A stretch of 57,756 bases of DNA from contig NZ_VWMY01000054.1 of assembly GCF_008905045.1 (NCBI RefSeq), positions 23,476-81,231 of the forward strand. Direction: 5' to 3'. Below, piece by piece: positions 9,140-18,311 of the stretch. Source of the DNA: Streptomyces albicerus (GTDB lineage: Bacteria; Actinomycetota; Actinomycetes; Streptomycetales; Streptomycetaceae). Made by a program: the position numbers and the translations under genes. The notes under the pieces were generated by a model that was given only the letters and a program-made list of their open reading frames with translations, made no database searches and was not told the origin of the DNA. The first letter of the stretch is position 1, and each line of letters begins with the position of its first letter.

Positions 9140-9604
9140 TTATCGGAGCGGCCCTTGCTCGTCGACGAACACGGTGGGCGTGGACAGGAACACCTCGGCG
9201 TTCACCGGGCCGTAGGCGATGTTGAACGTGTCCAGCCAGTACGACCAGTCCTGCATCCCCGCCGTGCTGCTGAAGCGATAGTTGAGCTGCCAGCGAACCC
9301 ACTGGCCGGGCGCGAGGCGCACTGCCGGGGGCCTGGGCGGCAGGGCGAACAAGGGCTGCACTCGAGGAAAGACCCGCAGCCGTCCGTCGGTTTCACGCAG
9401 CTGGACATCGATTCTTCCGCGGTCTTCCTGGGTGTCGTACGGTTTGAAGCCGTCTCGCTCATGCATGCGAATCACGTGCGCGGAAGCGGTCTCGGCAGAC
9501 GGGAGAGCGAAGCCGATTGGCGCTGCGTTCCTGCGCGAGGCAGCCTCCCCGCCCCGGGACCGCTTCGTCCAGGACGTCCGTATCCATTGGACGGTGATCT
9601 CCAT
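9140..9604 (-). CDS. Hypothetical protein
   Basis: 154-residue protein that I do not recognise. The first 45 residues are basic and Ser/Ala rich. The rest is a likely beta-rich globular domain with several Trp and Tyr residues (WVRWQLNYRF, WSYWLDTFNIAYGPV). It has no clear signal peptide or membrane span. It begins 26 bases after the stop of the DUF4262 gene on the same strand, so the two may be co-transcribed. No good ribosome site is visible at the chosen ATG. Confidence 0.6.
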   Translation of the reverse strand: MEITVQWIRTSWTKRSRGGEAASRRNAAPIGFALPSAETASAHVIRMHERDGFKPYDTQEDRGRIDVQLRETDGRLRVFPRVQPLFALPPRPPAVRLAPGQWVRWQLNYRFSSTAGMQDWSYWLDTFNIAYGPVNAEVFLSTPTVFVDEQGPLR

Positions 9605-9630
9605 GGCGTCGCTGGTCGGTGCTTTTGAGA

Positions 9631-10179
9631 TCAGAGTTCGGTTGTCCAGATTCCGACAGGGTGCTCACTCGGTGGCAGCCACAACTGAGGCTGCGACTTC
9701 CGATGTTTCTCCTCGGCCTGTTCTTCCCAGTGAAAGCGGTCATCCGCGTCGGGCCACGCAACCTGCAGCACAGGGAAAGGGGGCCGACGGTAGAACCCGA
9801 TGGCCCACCCGAAGAAGGTCCGGTACCAGCGGAGATCGACCTGCTTGAGTGCGACTTGGTGGCCGTCGACAACGTCATGATGCATCTGACCGCCAGCCAG
9901 TACAGCGCCCGCCGCGGACTTCCCGCCGAGCCTGTTGAGAATGCGGTGCATGACGTGGATATCGAGCCCGAACATGGCGAGTTCAGGTGCGCCGTGAGAG
10001 TGCGCCAGTCCGATCGTATAGGCGAATCCAGGACCGGCCTCGTCCTCGGGAACCATGACGACATGCCATCCGTGCTGCTGCACATTCTCGATCATCGCCA
10101 GATCAGCCCGGTCCGCTTCGTCCCGGTCGCCGTAGTCATGGCAAAGGACGCAGCGGCACTGGAACGGATCATCAGTCAT
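9631..10179 (-). CDS. DUF4262 domain-containing protein
   Basis: 182-residue cytoplasmic protein of the DUF4262 family, recognised by HGWHVVMVPEDEAGPGFAYT followed by IGL, then the long linker to a C-terminal VLQVAWPD segment. The N-terminus has a small Cys cluster (CRCVLC) that could bind metal. Function of the family is unknown. It sits upstream of the hypothetical gene at 9140-9604 on the same strand. Confidence 0.8.
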   Translation of the reverse strand: MTDDPFQCRCVLCHDYGDRDEADRADLAMIENVQQHGWHVVMVPEDEAGPGFAYTIGLAHSHGAPELAMFGLDIHVMHRILNRLGGKSAAGAVLAGGQMHHDVVDGHQVALKQVDLRWYRTFFGWAIGFYRRPPFPVLQVAWPDADDRFHWEEQAEEKHRKSQPQLWLPPSEHPVGIWTTEL

Positions 10180-10306
10180 ATGCGGAGGCTACGAGGTAGG
10201 CGTTTGAGCCGGGCATCCGGGGTTCGTGATCTTCCCTTGCCATCGAAGGACAATGTCACCCTCCGCGACCGCTCCCCAAGATCTGTGCCAGAACCGAGTT
10301 TTGATG

Positions 10307-10540
10307 TCACAGCTCGTGGCGGGAGGTCTGGACGAGGCGTCCTCCGGTGAAGCGAGCGTCATCGGTCACCTCTGCCACGCACTCGGCAGGGGGCACGAAG
10401 GACTGTGCCTCTTCGTCGGTGCTGAACTCGGCCTTTGCGAGCACCAGGCCCTGCGCAGCACTCGGGCCGGAGTCGTAGCCGTCCCTCGATCTGTGAGCTG
10501 GAGAGGTCAACGTGCACACCGGATGACAGGGCGAGGCTGT
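10307..10540 (-). pseudogene. Possible broken small gene, unidentified
   Basis: Two overlapping minus-strand frames look coding and join by one frameshift near 10,470: VHVDLSSSQIEG in one frame and DGYDSGPSAAQGLVLAKAEF continuing to a stop at 10,307 in the other. No family was recognised. It lies next to the clearly broken acetyltransferase, which supports local decay. The alternative is noncoding DNA. Confidence 0.3.
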
Positions 10541-10917
10541 TCAGGTTGGGAGTTTCGCCGTATAGATCCATTCGGGACCGTCGTATCCGATTGTGTCGAG
10601 GTGCACCGCCCGAGTCAGGCCGGCCCGGATTGCCACGCGCTGGGAAGCCATGTTGGCCGGTCGAACCCTGGCGATCAGGGGGAGATCGGGAACGCGGCGG
10701 GACACCCAGGCCGTGACCTCGCTGGCGGCGTCGCCCGCGAAACCCTGACCCGATGCCGAGGTGGCGAAGCGGTAGAAGAGGTTGAGGAAAGGATTGTGCA
10801 CGCAGGTCCCGGGATCACTATGGATCTCAAAGATCGCGTCGATATCAGCTTCGCTTGACGCCGCAGCGACAGCCGGGCGGTCTGCAACTCCTCAGCTGCC
10901 AGGCTCCAGTCACGCAT
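10541..10917 (-). pseudogene. GNAT (RimJ/RimL-like) N-acetyltransferase, broken
   Basis: The start MRDWSLAAEELQTARLSLRR is a typical RimJ/RimL-type N-terminus. A frameshift then moves the frame to SEADIDAIFEIHSDPGTCVH, and the sequence runs straight into FLNLFYRF and the acetyl-CoA-binding C-terminus (RVRPANMASQRVAIRAGL). About 40-50 residues that normally lie between these parts are absent. The gene therefore has both a frameshift and an internal deletion and should be inactive. The last 86 codons remain open with their original stop. Confidence 0.75.
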
Positions 10918-11040
10918 ATGAAGATCCCGGATCTCGTCTTCGGTTCAACACGGACTCGCCTCGCTCACCTTCAACAACAGCAATGATCAAGGGTGTTGGA
11001 TCAAGGGTGTTGGAACCCAGGTGCCAATCGTCAGGCCGGC

Positions 11041-11658
11041 TCACGGATCTTGATCACTGCCCTGGAAGATCCGGTTGAGGTGGTGCTCCAGCACCGCGAC
11101 GGCGGATCGCGGGCTGCGCTGGTTGACCAGGACGCTGGTGCCAAGTCCCGCGGACATGGCCAACAGGCTGGCCGCTTCCAACTGGACGTCCACACCGGGC
11201 GCAACGAGATCCGCCTCTTGTGCCTGCCGGAGGAGTCCTGCCAGGACGTCCTCGGCGGCATCAGGGTTCCGGATGAATGGCTGGGCGGCGAGCGCCGGGT
11301 CGGTCACGGCCAGAACGGCGTACGAGGTATAGACGAGGTGGAAGGCCCGGCTCTCCTCGTCGGTCGGCAGCGACGCCATCAGAAGCGCCTCGATCATCGC
11401 GCGCGGGCCTGGGTTGTCCCCGACGGTCCGGGACCGGGCCGCGACGCGTTCCCCGAACCTTTCCGCCAGATGCTGCAGCCCGTAGAGCAGCAACTTCTCC
11501 TTGGTCTCGAAGTAGTACTGCACCAGCCGCAGCGACACTCCGGCCTCCGCCGCCACGTCGCGCATCCCCACGGCGTGCAGGCCGCGTCGCCCCGCCACCC
11601 GGACGAGTGCCTTGGCGATCTCTGTACGCCGTTCTGCGTGGTCCACGCGCTTGGGCAT
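11041..11658 (-). CDS. TetR/AcrR-family transcriptional regulator
   Basis: 205-residue repressor with an N-terminal helix-turn-helix (about residues 8-55, MRDVAAEAGVSLRLVQYYF) and a helical ligand-binding C-terminal domain. It starts with MPKRVDHAERR at 11,658; upstream in-frame codons cross the divergent promoter and are rejected. It is transcribed away from an alpha/beta hydrolase gene. A large dyad in the shared promoter (11,722-11,757) is its likely binding site, so it probably represses both genes. Confidence 0.92.
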   Translation of the reverse strand: MPKRVDHAERRTEIAKALVRVAGRRGLHAVGMRDVAAEAGVSLRLVQYYFETKEKLLLYGLQHLAERFGERVAARSRTVGDNPGPRAMIEALLMASLPTDEESRAFHLVYTSYAVLAVTDPALAAQPFIRNPDAAEDVLAGLLRQAQEADLVAPGVDVQLEAASLLAMSAGLGTSVLVNQRSPRSAVAVLEHHLNRIFQGSDQDP

Positions 11659-11721
11659 CGGCCGCCTCTCTGCTCGTCCGTTGCGCCGGTTGCCCTGGTC
11701 GGGGCGCCGCCAATTCATGAT

Positions 11722-11757
11722 GATACAGCCGTACCACCATCGTGGTACGTTCGTATC
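11722..11757. promoter_or_regulatory. TetR-type operator in divergent promoter
   Basis: Inner arms GTACCAC / GTGGTAC (11,731-11,748) and outer arms GATAC / GTATC (11,722-11,757) share exactly the same centre, giving a 36-bp concentric dyad between the TetR gene and the hydrolase gene. Confidence 0.8.
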
Positions 11758-11785
11758 ACGAAGAATCGAGATCCCGGAGGTGGCA

Positions 11786-12697
11786 GTGTCCGAGACCACG
11801 ACCCGCAGCCAGGCCAATGTCGGCCGCTACGTGAGCGATGCCTTGCGTCACCGCTACTTCGCAGCGTGCGACGCGGTATACGCACTAGGGGCGCCCGCGC
11901 TCGCGGAGGAGGACGTGGAGACCTCCTTCGGCACCACACACGTCTATCGGTACGGCCCCGCGGACCCGACCGCCCGGTCCCGCACCCCCGTCGTCCTGGT
12001 GCACGGGGCGGGCTCCTGCTCTGCCATGTGGTATCCGAACACCCCGGCCCTCAGCGCCGACCGTCCCGTCTATGCGATCGACACCCCAGGTGATCCGGGA
12101 CGCAGTGTGCAGCGCGAACCCATCCACCAACCCGAACGTGCCGCGCAGTGGCTGGACGAGACACTTGCCGGGCTCGGGCTCGACCGGGTGCACCTTGTCG
12201 GTTCCTCCTACGGCGGATGGCTCACCCTCAACCAGGCGCACCGCAGGCCCGACCGCCTCGCCTCGGTCACGCTGCTCGACCCCGGCGGCCTGGAGAAGGT
12301 GGGGCTGCGCTTCTTCGTCTGGCTCTTCGCCAGCCTCTTCGCGACGTTCGCGCCCAAGGCGCTACGCCCACGACTGGCAGCCTGGCTGGAGCAGCCGGTC
12401 CTCGCCGTACCGGAGTTGCGCACGATGATCAGACTGGGCGTCCGTGCATACCGCATACGCCGCCCGGCTCCCCCGCCCCTGTCCGAGGACGAACTGTCCA
12501 CCATCCACACCCCGCTCTACCTGGTACTCGGCAAGCGAAGCCTCCTCGTGCACCCACACCGGCAAGTGGAGCGCATCCCGCGCCTGATACCCGGCGCCCG
12601 CGCCGAAATCGTCTCCCACACCGGCCACGGACCACAGATTGACCACGCAGAGGAGGTCAACCGCCGAATGCTGAGTTTCATGGACTCCGTCACCTGA
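11786..12697 (+). CDS. Alpha/beta hydrolase
   Basis: 303-residue hydrolase. It has an oxyanion segment VLVHGAGSCSAMWYPN, a nucleophile elbow VGSSYGGW (Ser near residue 140), an acid region around LYLVLGKRSLL, and a C-terminal catalytic His in TGHGPQID. The GTG start at 11,786 follows a good ribosome site (GGAGG, 5-base spacing). It is probably controlled by the divergent TetR regulator through the 36-bp operator. The substrate cannot be inferred. Confidence 0.9.
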   Translation: MSETTTRSQANVGRYVSDALRHRYFAACDAVYALGAPALAEEDVETSFGTTHVYRYGPADPTARSRTPVVLVHGAGSCSAMWYPNTPALSADRPVYAIDTPGDPGRSVQREPIHQPERAAQWLDETLAGLGLDRVHLVGSSYGGWLTLNQAHRRPDRLASVTLLDPGGLEKVGLRFFVWLFASLFATFAPKALRPRLAAWLEQPVLAVPELRTMIRLGVRAYRIRRPAPPPLSEDELSTIHTPLYLVLGKRSLLVHPHRQVERIPRLIPGARAEIVSHTGHGPQIDHAEEVNRRMLSFMDSVT

Positions 12698-13310
12698 CCG
12701 CCGCCAAAGCTGACGGGCCGAGGCGCCACTCACCCTCCACGCGGCCAAGACCTGAGCAATTACGTGCCCTCAGCGATGGGGAATGTCATGGCCGTCCACC
12801 TGGGCGAACCGACTGACCTTCAACCCCACCTCCGTGGGTTCGCGAATTGTGAAGAAGGCTCGAAACGAACCCACGGCCAACTGACGGAATTCGCTGACCT
12901 GCTGAAACGCGAACTCCGAGCCGTGGGCGTCCCGTGAAGAAGTGCGTAGCTTCCCGGTGAACCGCGGTACGCCGGTGTGTGACTGAGTACGTTGGTTGGT
13001 TCTGACCGCGCTTCCGTGACGACCACGCCAGAAAGACGGTCCGCGTCCAGGCCAGCCAGCCAGCGTGCAACCACCTGGGCGGCGCGGAACTCTGTCGCCG
13101 AAAGCACTCGGGGCCGCCGGCAGGCTGGGCCTTCACGGAAGATCGGTCACCACCTTCGAATTGGCCGGTGAGCGCGCTATGCGGCCGGTCTGGGCACGGA
13201 CAACACGAAGTCCGCCGCTGATCCTTGCGTCCGAGGGATCGCCAGCGGACTGAGCAGGACTAGGTCCTCAGCGGAGCACACCTGGGGACAAGGCAGTCGA
13301 CCGGGCTTTC
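12698..13310. other. Gene-poor region with weak coding traces
   Basis: No convincing gene was found. A plus-strand frame at 12,788-12,937 (49 codons, with HGQLTEFADLLKRELRAVG) and a minus-strand frame at 12,820-13,107 (beginning LSATEFRAAQVVARWLAGLD) each look partly coding. They overlap, match no family I know, and could be remnants. Confidence 0.35.
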
Positions 13311-14234
13311 TCACTCATCTTCGGCGACGCGGATGATCGTCTTGCCGGGAGTGCGCTTGTCCGGGGCGAACGCGGCTGCCGTCTCGGCGAGCGGCCGGAC
13401 CGCGCCGACGAGCGGCTTGAGGCGTCCGTCTCGCAGCCGCTGAGCGAGGTCGGCAAGGCGGGCCCGGTCGGGTTCGACGACGAAGAAGACGGCCCGCCCG
13501 TCACGGGGGTGGACAGTGACCGGCTCGGCGATGGTGACCAGGGTGCCGCCGGGGCGGACCAGTCTGGTGGAGTGCTCCAGGATCTCGCCGCCGATGACGT
13601 CGAACACCACGTCGACCTCGTCGATGTCCTCCAGGCTCTCGGCCTGGAGATCGACGAAGGCATCCGCGCCCAGGCCGAGAGCGGTGTCGCGGTCTTCTGC
13701 CCGGCCGGTGCCGATCACCCGGGCGCCCACCCCGCGGGCCAGCTGCACAGCGATGGAGCCGACACCGCCCGCGGCGCCGTGGATGAGCACGCTCTGGCCG
13801 GTGGTCAGGTGGGCGTGGGCGAACAGGGCCTGCCAGGCGGTGAGCCCGGAGATCGGCAGCGCGGCGGCCGTGACGTGGTCGACATCGGCCGCGAGCGGGG
13901 CGAGGTTGCGGGCCTCGACCGCGACATACTGGGCCAGCGAGCCGTTGCGGGTCCAGTCGGTCAGCCCGAACACCCGCTGCCCGACCGTCAGACCGGTGGT
14001 GCCGTAGCCCAGTTCGGTGACCACGCCGGACAGCTCGTGGCCGGGCACGCTCGGAGTCCGGTCGCGTCCAGCCCGATCGGTCCAGGTGCCGGGCCAGGCC
14101 AGCTCGCCCGGGGTGAACCCGGCGGCGTGGACCTGCACGATCACGTCGTTCTCGGCAGCGTGCGGATGGGGCAACTCGGTGAGGGTCAGGCCGCTGACGC
14201 CGGCGTCACGGTCCTGGACGGTGATGGCTCGCAT
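13311..14234 (-). CDS. NADP-dependent MDR oxidoreductase (quinone oxidoreductase-like)
   Basis: 307-residue zinc-free medium-chain dehydrogenase/reductase. The GroES-like N-terminal domain (VPGHELSGVVTELG) is followed by the Rossmann nucleotide site GAAGGVGSIAVQLA. No catalytic or structural zinc Cys residues are present, which places it with quinone oxidoreductase-like reductases. It starts with MRAITVQDRD. The gene stands alone with no obvious regulator beside it, and the substrate is unknown. Confidence 0.9.
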   Translation of the reverse strand: MRAITVQDRDAGVSGLTLTELPHPHAAENDVIVQVHAAGFTPGELAWPGTWTDRAGRDRTPSVPGHELSGVVTELGYGTTGLTVGQRVFGLTDWTRNGSLAQYVAVEARNLAPLAADVDHVTAAALPISGLTAWQALFAHAHLTTGQSVLIHGAAGGVGSIAVQLARGVGARVIGTGRAEDRDTALGLGADAFVDLQAESLEDIDEVDVVFDVIGGEILEHSTRLVRPGGTLVTIAEPVTVHPRDGRAVFFVVEPDRARLADLAQRLRDGRLKPLVGAVRPLAETAAAFAPDKRTPGKTIIRVAEDE

Positions 14235-14511
14235 GAAGGGTTCCTCTGAGAAGAGACGTTCAGGAGACGGACATCGCGCCTTGTGGGCGCAGGCATCGCT
14301 CCCTCAGGAGGCCGACTGCCCGCCTTGACCCAACCCAGCCCCGCCCGCCCATGCCCGCCACCGCACACAGTCGCGAACAAGAAGGGCCGGCAGGCTCCGC
14401 CGTGGTCACGCTTACGACCCTAAGAGCAAAGCGGCCCACATTCTTGGGCCAATTGCATGGCCTTCCAGTGGGCCATCTCCCAGCCCCTCCGTCACCCGCC
14501 GGATCCGTTGA

Positions 14512-14730
14512 TCAGCAGGACGAGTCGTTCCTTCTTGCCCCGGCCTGGCTGCCCTTGCCCTCCAGGTCGTAGAGGTAGTACTGCCGACCGCTGCAGCTGT
14601 ACGTGTCGGCCCAGGCCACCGGTGCGACACCGGCAAGTGTGGCGGTGAGCGCGACGATCGGTCCGGCCGGCGCGAGGCGTCGGCGCGTCCGTGTCAGAGA
14701 TGCCGCGCCAGGAGTGGTCTTGGGACGCAT
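14512..14730 (-). CDS. Small secreted protein
   Basis: 72-residue protein with a basic start, a hydrophobic stretch and a signal-peptidase site near APVAWA-D. The mature part is only about 30 residues and contains two Cys (YSCSGRQYYLYDLEGKG and a final SSC) that could form a disulfide. The length and the abrupt charged tail suggest it might be truncated. It is not assigned to a named family. Confidence 0.5.
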   Translation of the reverse strand: MRPKTTPGAASLTRTRRRLAPAGPIVALTATLAGVAPVAWADTYSCSGRQYYLYDLEGKGSQAGARRNDSSC

Positions 14731-15068
14731 GCGCTCCCCAAGACACCCACGCAGCGGCAGCGCCTCAAACCACCGGTCCGTCGTCCACGGCACCAGCCGG
14801 GACTGCACCACCGGCTGTACCCGGTGGCGCCCCCTGGGCCACCAGCTGTGATCCCGAACCGTTCGCTCGCCGTCTCGGGTGATGCGAGGACCGGCCGTCT
14901 CGGTCAACTGCTCGTCGTCCGCTCGTGGTCCTTCCCCTACCGCACCCCACGTTTCCCGGATCTTTCTCGGATCGCCGGACGTGACCACTTGCCATTCGAC
15001 CGACGACCACTCTATGGTCGTACGAACGTAAGACGTACGACCGTAAGTCAAAACCAAAGGAGATCGTG
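14731..15068. promoter_or_regulatory. Upstream region of the SDR gene
   Basis: 338 bases with no gene. The last 60 bases hold the repeat/operator at 15,016-15,049 and an AAGGAG ribosome site before the ATG at 15,069. Confidence 0.5.
15016..15049. promoter_or_regulatory. Operator with inverted and direct repeats
   Basis: Arms GGTCGTAC (15,016-15,023) and GTACGACC (15,035-15,042) form an inverted repeat. The same stretch also reads as two 14-base direct repeats, TACGAACGTAAGAC and TACGACCGTAAGTC, 15 bases apart. The position between promoter and gene start fits a TetR-family operator; the TetR gene at 17,153 is the nearest candidate. Confidence 0.65.
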
Positions 15069-15884
15069 ATGGCGACAACTCGGCCGGTGGCGCTCGTGAC
15101 AGGTGCCTCATCGGGGATCGGCAAGGAGACGGCCCGCGCCTTCGTCGCGGCGGGTTTCGAGGTGATCGGAACCGGTCGCAAGACCTCCGGACTCACCCCG
15201 CCCGACGGTGTGACGTACCTCGATCTCGACGTGGGCAGTGACGACTCGGCCACCGCCGCAGTCGCAGAGGTTATCGACCGGTTCGGACGCATCGACGTCC
15301 TGGTCAACAACGCAGGCGTCGGTTCGGCGGGCGCCGTCGAGGAGAACTCCGTCGCCCAGGCCCAGAGTGTCCTGAACATCAACGTCCTGGGTGTCATCCG
15401 GATGACGAAGGCCGTCCTGCCGCACATGCGCGCCCAGGGCGGCGGACGCGTCATCAACATCTCGTCCGTCCTCGGGGTCGCCCCCCAGCCCTTCATGGCC
15501 CTCTACGTCGCGTCGAAGCACGCCATCGAGGGCTACTCCGAGTCGCTGGACCACGAGGTCCGCGAGCACGGCGTCCGGGTCCTGATCGTCCAGCCCGCCT
15601 ACACCAAGACCAGCTTCGACACCAACGCCGCGCAGCCCGACACCCCGCTGCCGCTGTACGCGGAGCGACGGCGCGACTTCGACGAGATGATCGCGGATGC
15701 GATGGAGAAGGGCGACGCCCCCGCCGTCGTCGCCAAGGTGATCGTCACCGCGGCCACCGACAAGAAGCCGAAGCTGCGCTACACCGCCGGCCCGCTGGCC
15801 TCACGCGTCACCACGGCGCGCCGCCTCGTCCCCGCCGGAACGTTCGACAAGCAGATCCGCAAGAACAACCGCCTGCCCGGCTGA
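15069..15884 (+). CDS. Short-chain dehydrogenase/reductase (SDR)
   Basis: 271-residue classical SDR. It has the cofactor motif TGASSGIG (residues 11-18), NNAG in the middle, a Ser in NISSVLG and the catalytic pair Y146/K150 in YVASKHA. The ATG at 15,069 follows AAGGAG. It is likely cytoplasmic and NAD(P)-dependent; the substrate is unknown. It is followed on the same strand by a secreted propeller protein and a TetR regulator, and the three may form one regulated unit. Confidence 0.93.
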   Translation: MATTRPVALVTGASSGIGKETARAFVAAGFEVIGTGRKTSGLTPPDGVTYLDLDVGSDDSATAAVAEVIDRFGRIDVLVNNAGVGSAGAVEENSVAQAQSVLNINVLGVIRMTKAVLPHMRAQGGGRVINISSVLGVAPQPFMALYVASKHAIEGYSESLDHEVREHGVRVLIVQPAYTKTSFDTNAAQPDTPLPLYAERRRDFDEMIADAMEKGDAPAVVAKVIVTAATDKKPKLRYTAGPLASRVTTARRLVPAGTFDKQIRKNNRLPG

Positions 15885-16002
15885 CCTCCCGGTCCGGGTT
15901 TCAAGGGCGCCGATTCCGCCCGGATGTCTCCGCTGTGCCCGACATCGCTGATGTCGCCGAAAGTCCTTTGATCAGTCACTCGTTGATTTACCGAGGAGAG
16001 TC

Positions 16003-17094
16003 ATGCAGCAGCAACGCCAGCACACGGCCCGGCGCAGTTCATCGAGCGCAAAGCGTTTCCTGAAGAAGAACGTCGGCATCGCGCTGGCGGTCACCGCGAC
16101 GGCGGCCGTCCTGGGGTCGGCGCCGTCCGCGTCCGCAGGGACGGGACACTCGGGACCCTCGTATCGCGGATCCGTTGTCACTGACGTACGGACCGTGGCG
16201 ACGTTCGACTACGCCGCCGGCGAGATCCCCGAGAACATCACCGCCAACCCCGACGGCTCGGTGACCCTGTCCATGCTCGGCAGTTGCGCGGTGTGCGAGC
16301 GCACCCATGGGCCGCAGCTGATGCGTATCTCTGCGTCCGGAGAGCGCACCGTGCTCGTCACCGGGCAGGTGGGTGAGGCGATCAGCGGCAACACCCGTGG
16401 CAGTGACGGCACCGTCTACTACAGCGTGTGGGCCCCGGGCGACGCGGCCAGGAACGGCGTGTACTCGCTGCGTGGGGACGGTACCCCTGAGCGCATCGCC
16501 GCTCTGCCCGCCGACTCGGGCCCCAATGGGCTGGCCATCGACGCGGCCGGACGCACCCTCTACATCGCGGACAGCCTGAAGGGCATCATCTGGGCCGTTC
16601 CCGTCTCGGGCGGATCGGCGACCCCGTGGCTGACCGATGCCGCTCTCGCGCCGGTGCCGACCGAAGCCCTGCCGATCGGCGCCAACGGGCTCAGGTTCCA
16701 CAACGGCGCCTTGTGGGTCAGCAACTTCAACCAGGGAACACTGCTGCGGGTACCGGTCACCGGTACCGGCGCGGCCGGTCCCATCCGCCCTGTCGCGGCC
16801 GGCCTGCCCAACATCGACGATTTCAGCTTCCTGACCCCCCGGTCCGATGTGGTGTTCGCGGCGCAGAACGGCTCCTCCTCGCAGAACGGTCCGGACAGGG
16901 TCGTGGTGGTCTACCCGAATGGCACCTACAAGGCCGTTCTGACCAGCGCGGACGGTCTCGCCTCACCCTCCGCGACCGCAGTTCGCGGCGACCGGTTGTA
17001 CATCACCGACGGCGGGGTCCCCGAGCCCCACGACGCGAAACTGCAGACCGCCAGGATCAACTTCCCGGCTCTCCTTGCAGGCGCGGCACACTGA
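16003..17094 (+). CDS. Secreted SMP-30/gluconolactonase-like beta-propeller protein
   Basis: 363-residue exported protein. A basic start (residues 1-25), a hydrophobic core and the APSASA-G cleavage region make a signal peptide of about 46 residues. The mature part has repeated propeller-blade patterns (GLAIDAAGRTLYIADS, GLRFHNGALWVSNF) typical of SMP-30/lactonase or NHL-like six-bladed propellers. A CAVC pair may form a disulfide. A GAGGAG ribosome site precedes the ATG. It may be a lactonase or a binding protein; the catalytic residues were not resolved. Confidence 0.85.
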   Translation: MQQQRQHTARRSSSSAKRFLKKNVGIALAVTATAAVLGSAPSASAGTGHSGPSYRGSVVTDVRTVATFDYAAGEIPENITANPDGSVTLSMLGSCAVCERTHGPQLMRISASGERTVLVTGQVGEAISGNTRGSDGTVYYSVWAPGDAARNGVYSLRGDGTPERIAALPADSGPNGLAIDAAGRTLYIADSLKGIIWAVPVSGGSATPWLTDAALAPVPTEALPIGANGLRFHNGALWVSNFNQGTLLRVPVTGTGAAGPIRPVAAGLPNIDDFSFLTPRSDVVFAAQNGSSSQNGPDRVVVVYPNGTYKAVLTSADGLASPSATAVRGDRLYITDGGVPEPHDAKLQTARINFPALLAGAAH

Positions 17095-17110
17095 CCTGAC
17101 CAGGGCGGCA

Positions 17111-17130
17111 GCCGGGGCGCAAGCCCCGGC
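17111..17130 (+). terminator. Short hairpin terminator
   Basis: Stem GCCGGGG / CCCCGGC with a 6-base loop, 14 bases after the propeller gene stop and ahead of the TetR gene. Confidence 0.6.
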
Positions 17131-17152
17131 TGCCGCGATGGAGGAACGCATA

Positions 17153-17740
17153 GTGCGGTACACGAAAGAACACAAGCAGCAGACAAGGCAGCGGATCATC
17201 GCGACGGCCGGTCGCCGGCTCAAGCGCAACGGTATCGACGGCTCCGGAGTCGCGACGCTCATGAAGGACGCGGGCCTGACCAGCGGCACCTTCTACGCCT
17301 ACTTCGCGTCCAAGGACGAACTCGTCGCCACTGCGGTCGCCGACCAGATGCGCGCACAGCACGCGAACATCGTCGCGCAGGCGCCGCCCGGCCGTGCCGG
17401 ACTCGAGCAGATCGTGCGCTGGTACTTCTCCACCGAGCAGCGCGACAGCGTCGAGGACGGCTGCCCCAACGCCGCCCTGCTCGACGAGATCGGACGCGCC
17501 ACGGATCCCACCAGGCAGGCGTACACCGACGGCGCACTGGTCCTCATCGACGACTTCGCCGCCCGCCTGGCACCCCACGATCCGCCGTCGGCGCGCCTGA
17601 AAGCACTCAGCCTCCTCGGCATGATGGCCGGGACGCTGCAGCTCTCCCGTGCCCTGACCGACCGGCAGCTCGCCGACCAACTCCTCGAACAGGGCGTCCG
17701 CACCGCCCTCGCACTGCTGGACGCCGAGCAGCACAACTGA
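17153..17740 (+). CDS. TetR/AcrR-family transcriptional regulator
   Basis: 195-residue regulator. It starts MRYTKEHKQQTRQRIIATAG, with a helix-turn-helix around residues 25-50 (GVATLMKDAGLTSGTFYAYF). The C-terminal domain carries GCPNAALLDEIGRA and MAGTLQLSRALTDRQLAD, typical of the group that controls SDR and ene-reductase genes. The GTG at 17,153 has a GGAGG 8 bases upstream; an ATG at 17,138 is less likely because it overlaps that site. A headless relative lies at 19,185-19,505. Confidence 0.9.
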   Translation: MRYTKEHKQQTRQRIIATAGRRLKRNGIDGSGVATLMKDAGLTSGTFYAYFASKDELVATAVADQMRAQHANIVAQAPPGRAGLEQIVRWYFSTEQRDSVEDGCPNAALLDEIGRATDPTRQAYTDGALVLIDDFAARLAPHDPPSARLKALSLLGMMAGTLQLSRALTDRQLADQLLEQGVRTALALLDAEQHN

Positions 17741-18311
17741 GACGCCATCCGCGTATCGATCACGGGGTGTCGATCACGGGGCTGGTCTGGTCGAACGGGG
17801 TTCCTGATCGGGTGATCGCGCGTGAGTCGACGCATGACAGCGGGGCCTGTTGGCAGTTCGGGGGTGCGAACCGAACCGATCACCAGGAGGCCCGTTGCCG
17901 CGGTCTTTCGCGCTCGCGTGCGTGGGGTCCAACTCGCCGGGCGGAGCAGGCTCACCGCGGCCGCCCAGCTCCTGGCGTCCCGGTGCGGTGAGGTGCAGGC
18001 GGAACTTGACCTGGGGCCCGGCTGGCAGGCGGTGCGCCTCGGTGACGTGGCCTCGTGCGCCGCCGTGACATCGAGAGCCTGCTCCACGGGGGAGGGGGTG
18101 GACTTCCGGCGGAGTCGATTCGCTGTCGCGGCCTCACCGTCATCGTGTGCGGCGTACCTCTTGCGGCCGCATTGGATTACGGTCATACTTTAATGGTCGA
18201 CGTGATGCTGAGGGACTCAACCGAACGGGGTTCCGACTCCTGCGGACCTTCTGCCGTCGACCGAACTGACTGCAGCCGCAGTCCAGAACCCCCATGCAGA
18301 AGGGCACGGCC
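17741..18311. other. Intergenic region, no gene seen
   Basis: 570 bases between the TetR gene and the hydrolase. Open frames exist on both strands but none has a plausible start, domain or ribosome site. The last 130 bases probably hold the hydrolase promoter. Confidence 0.4.
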
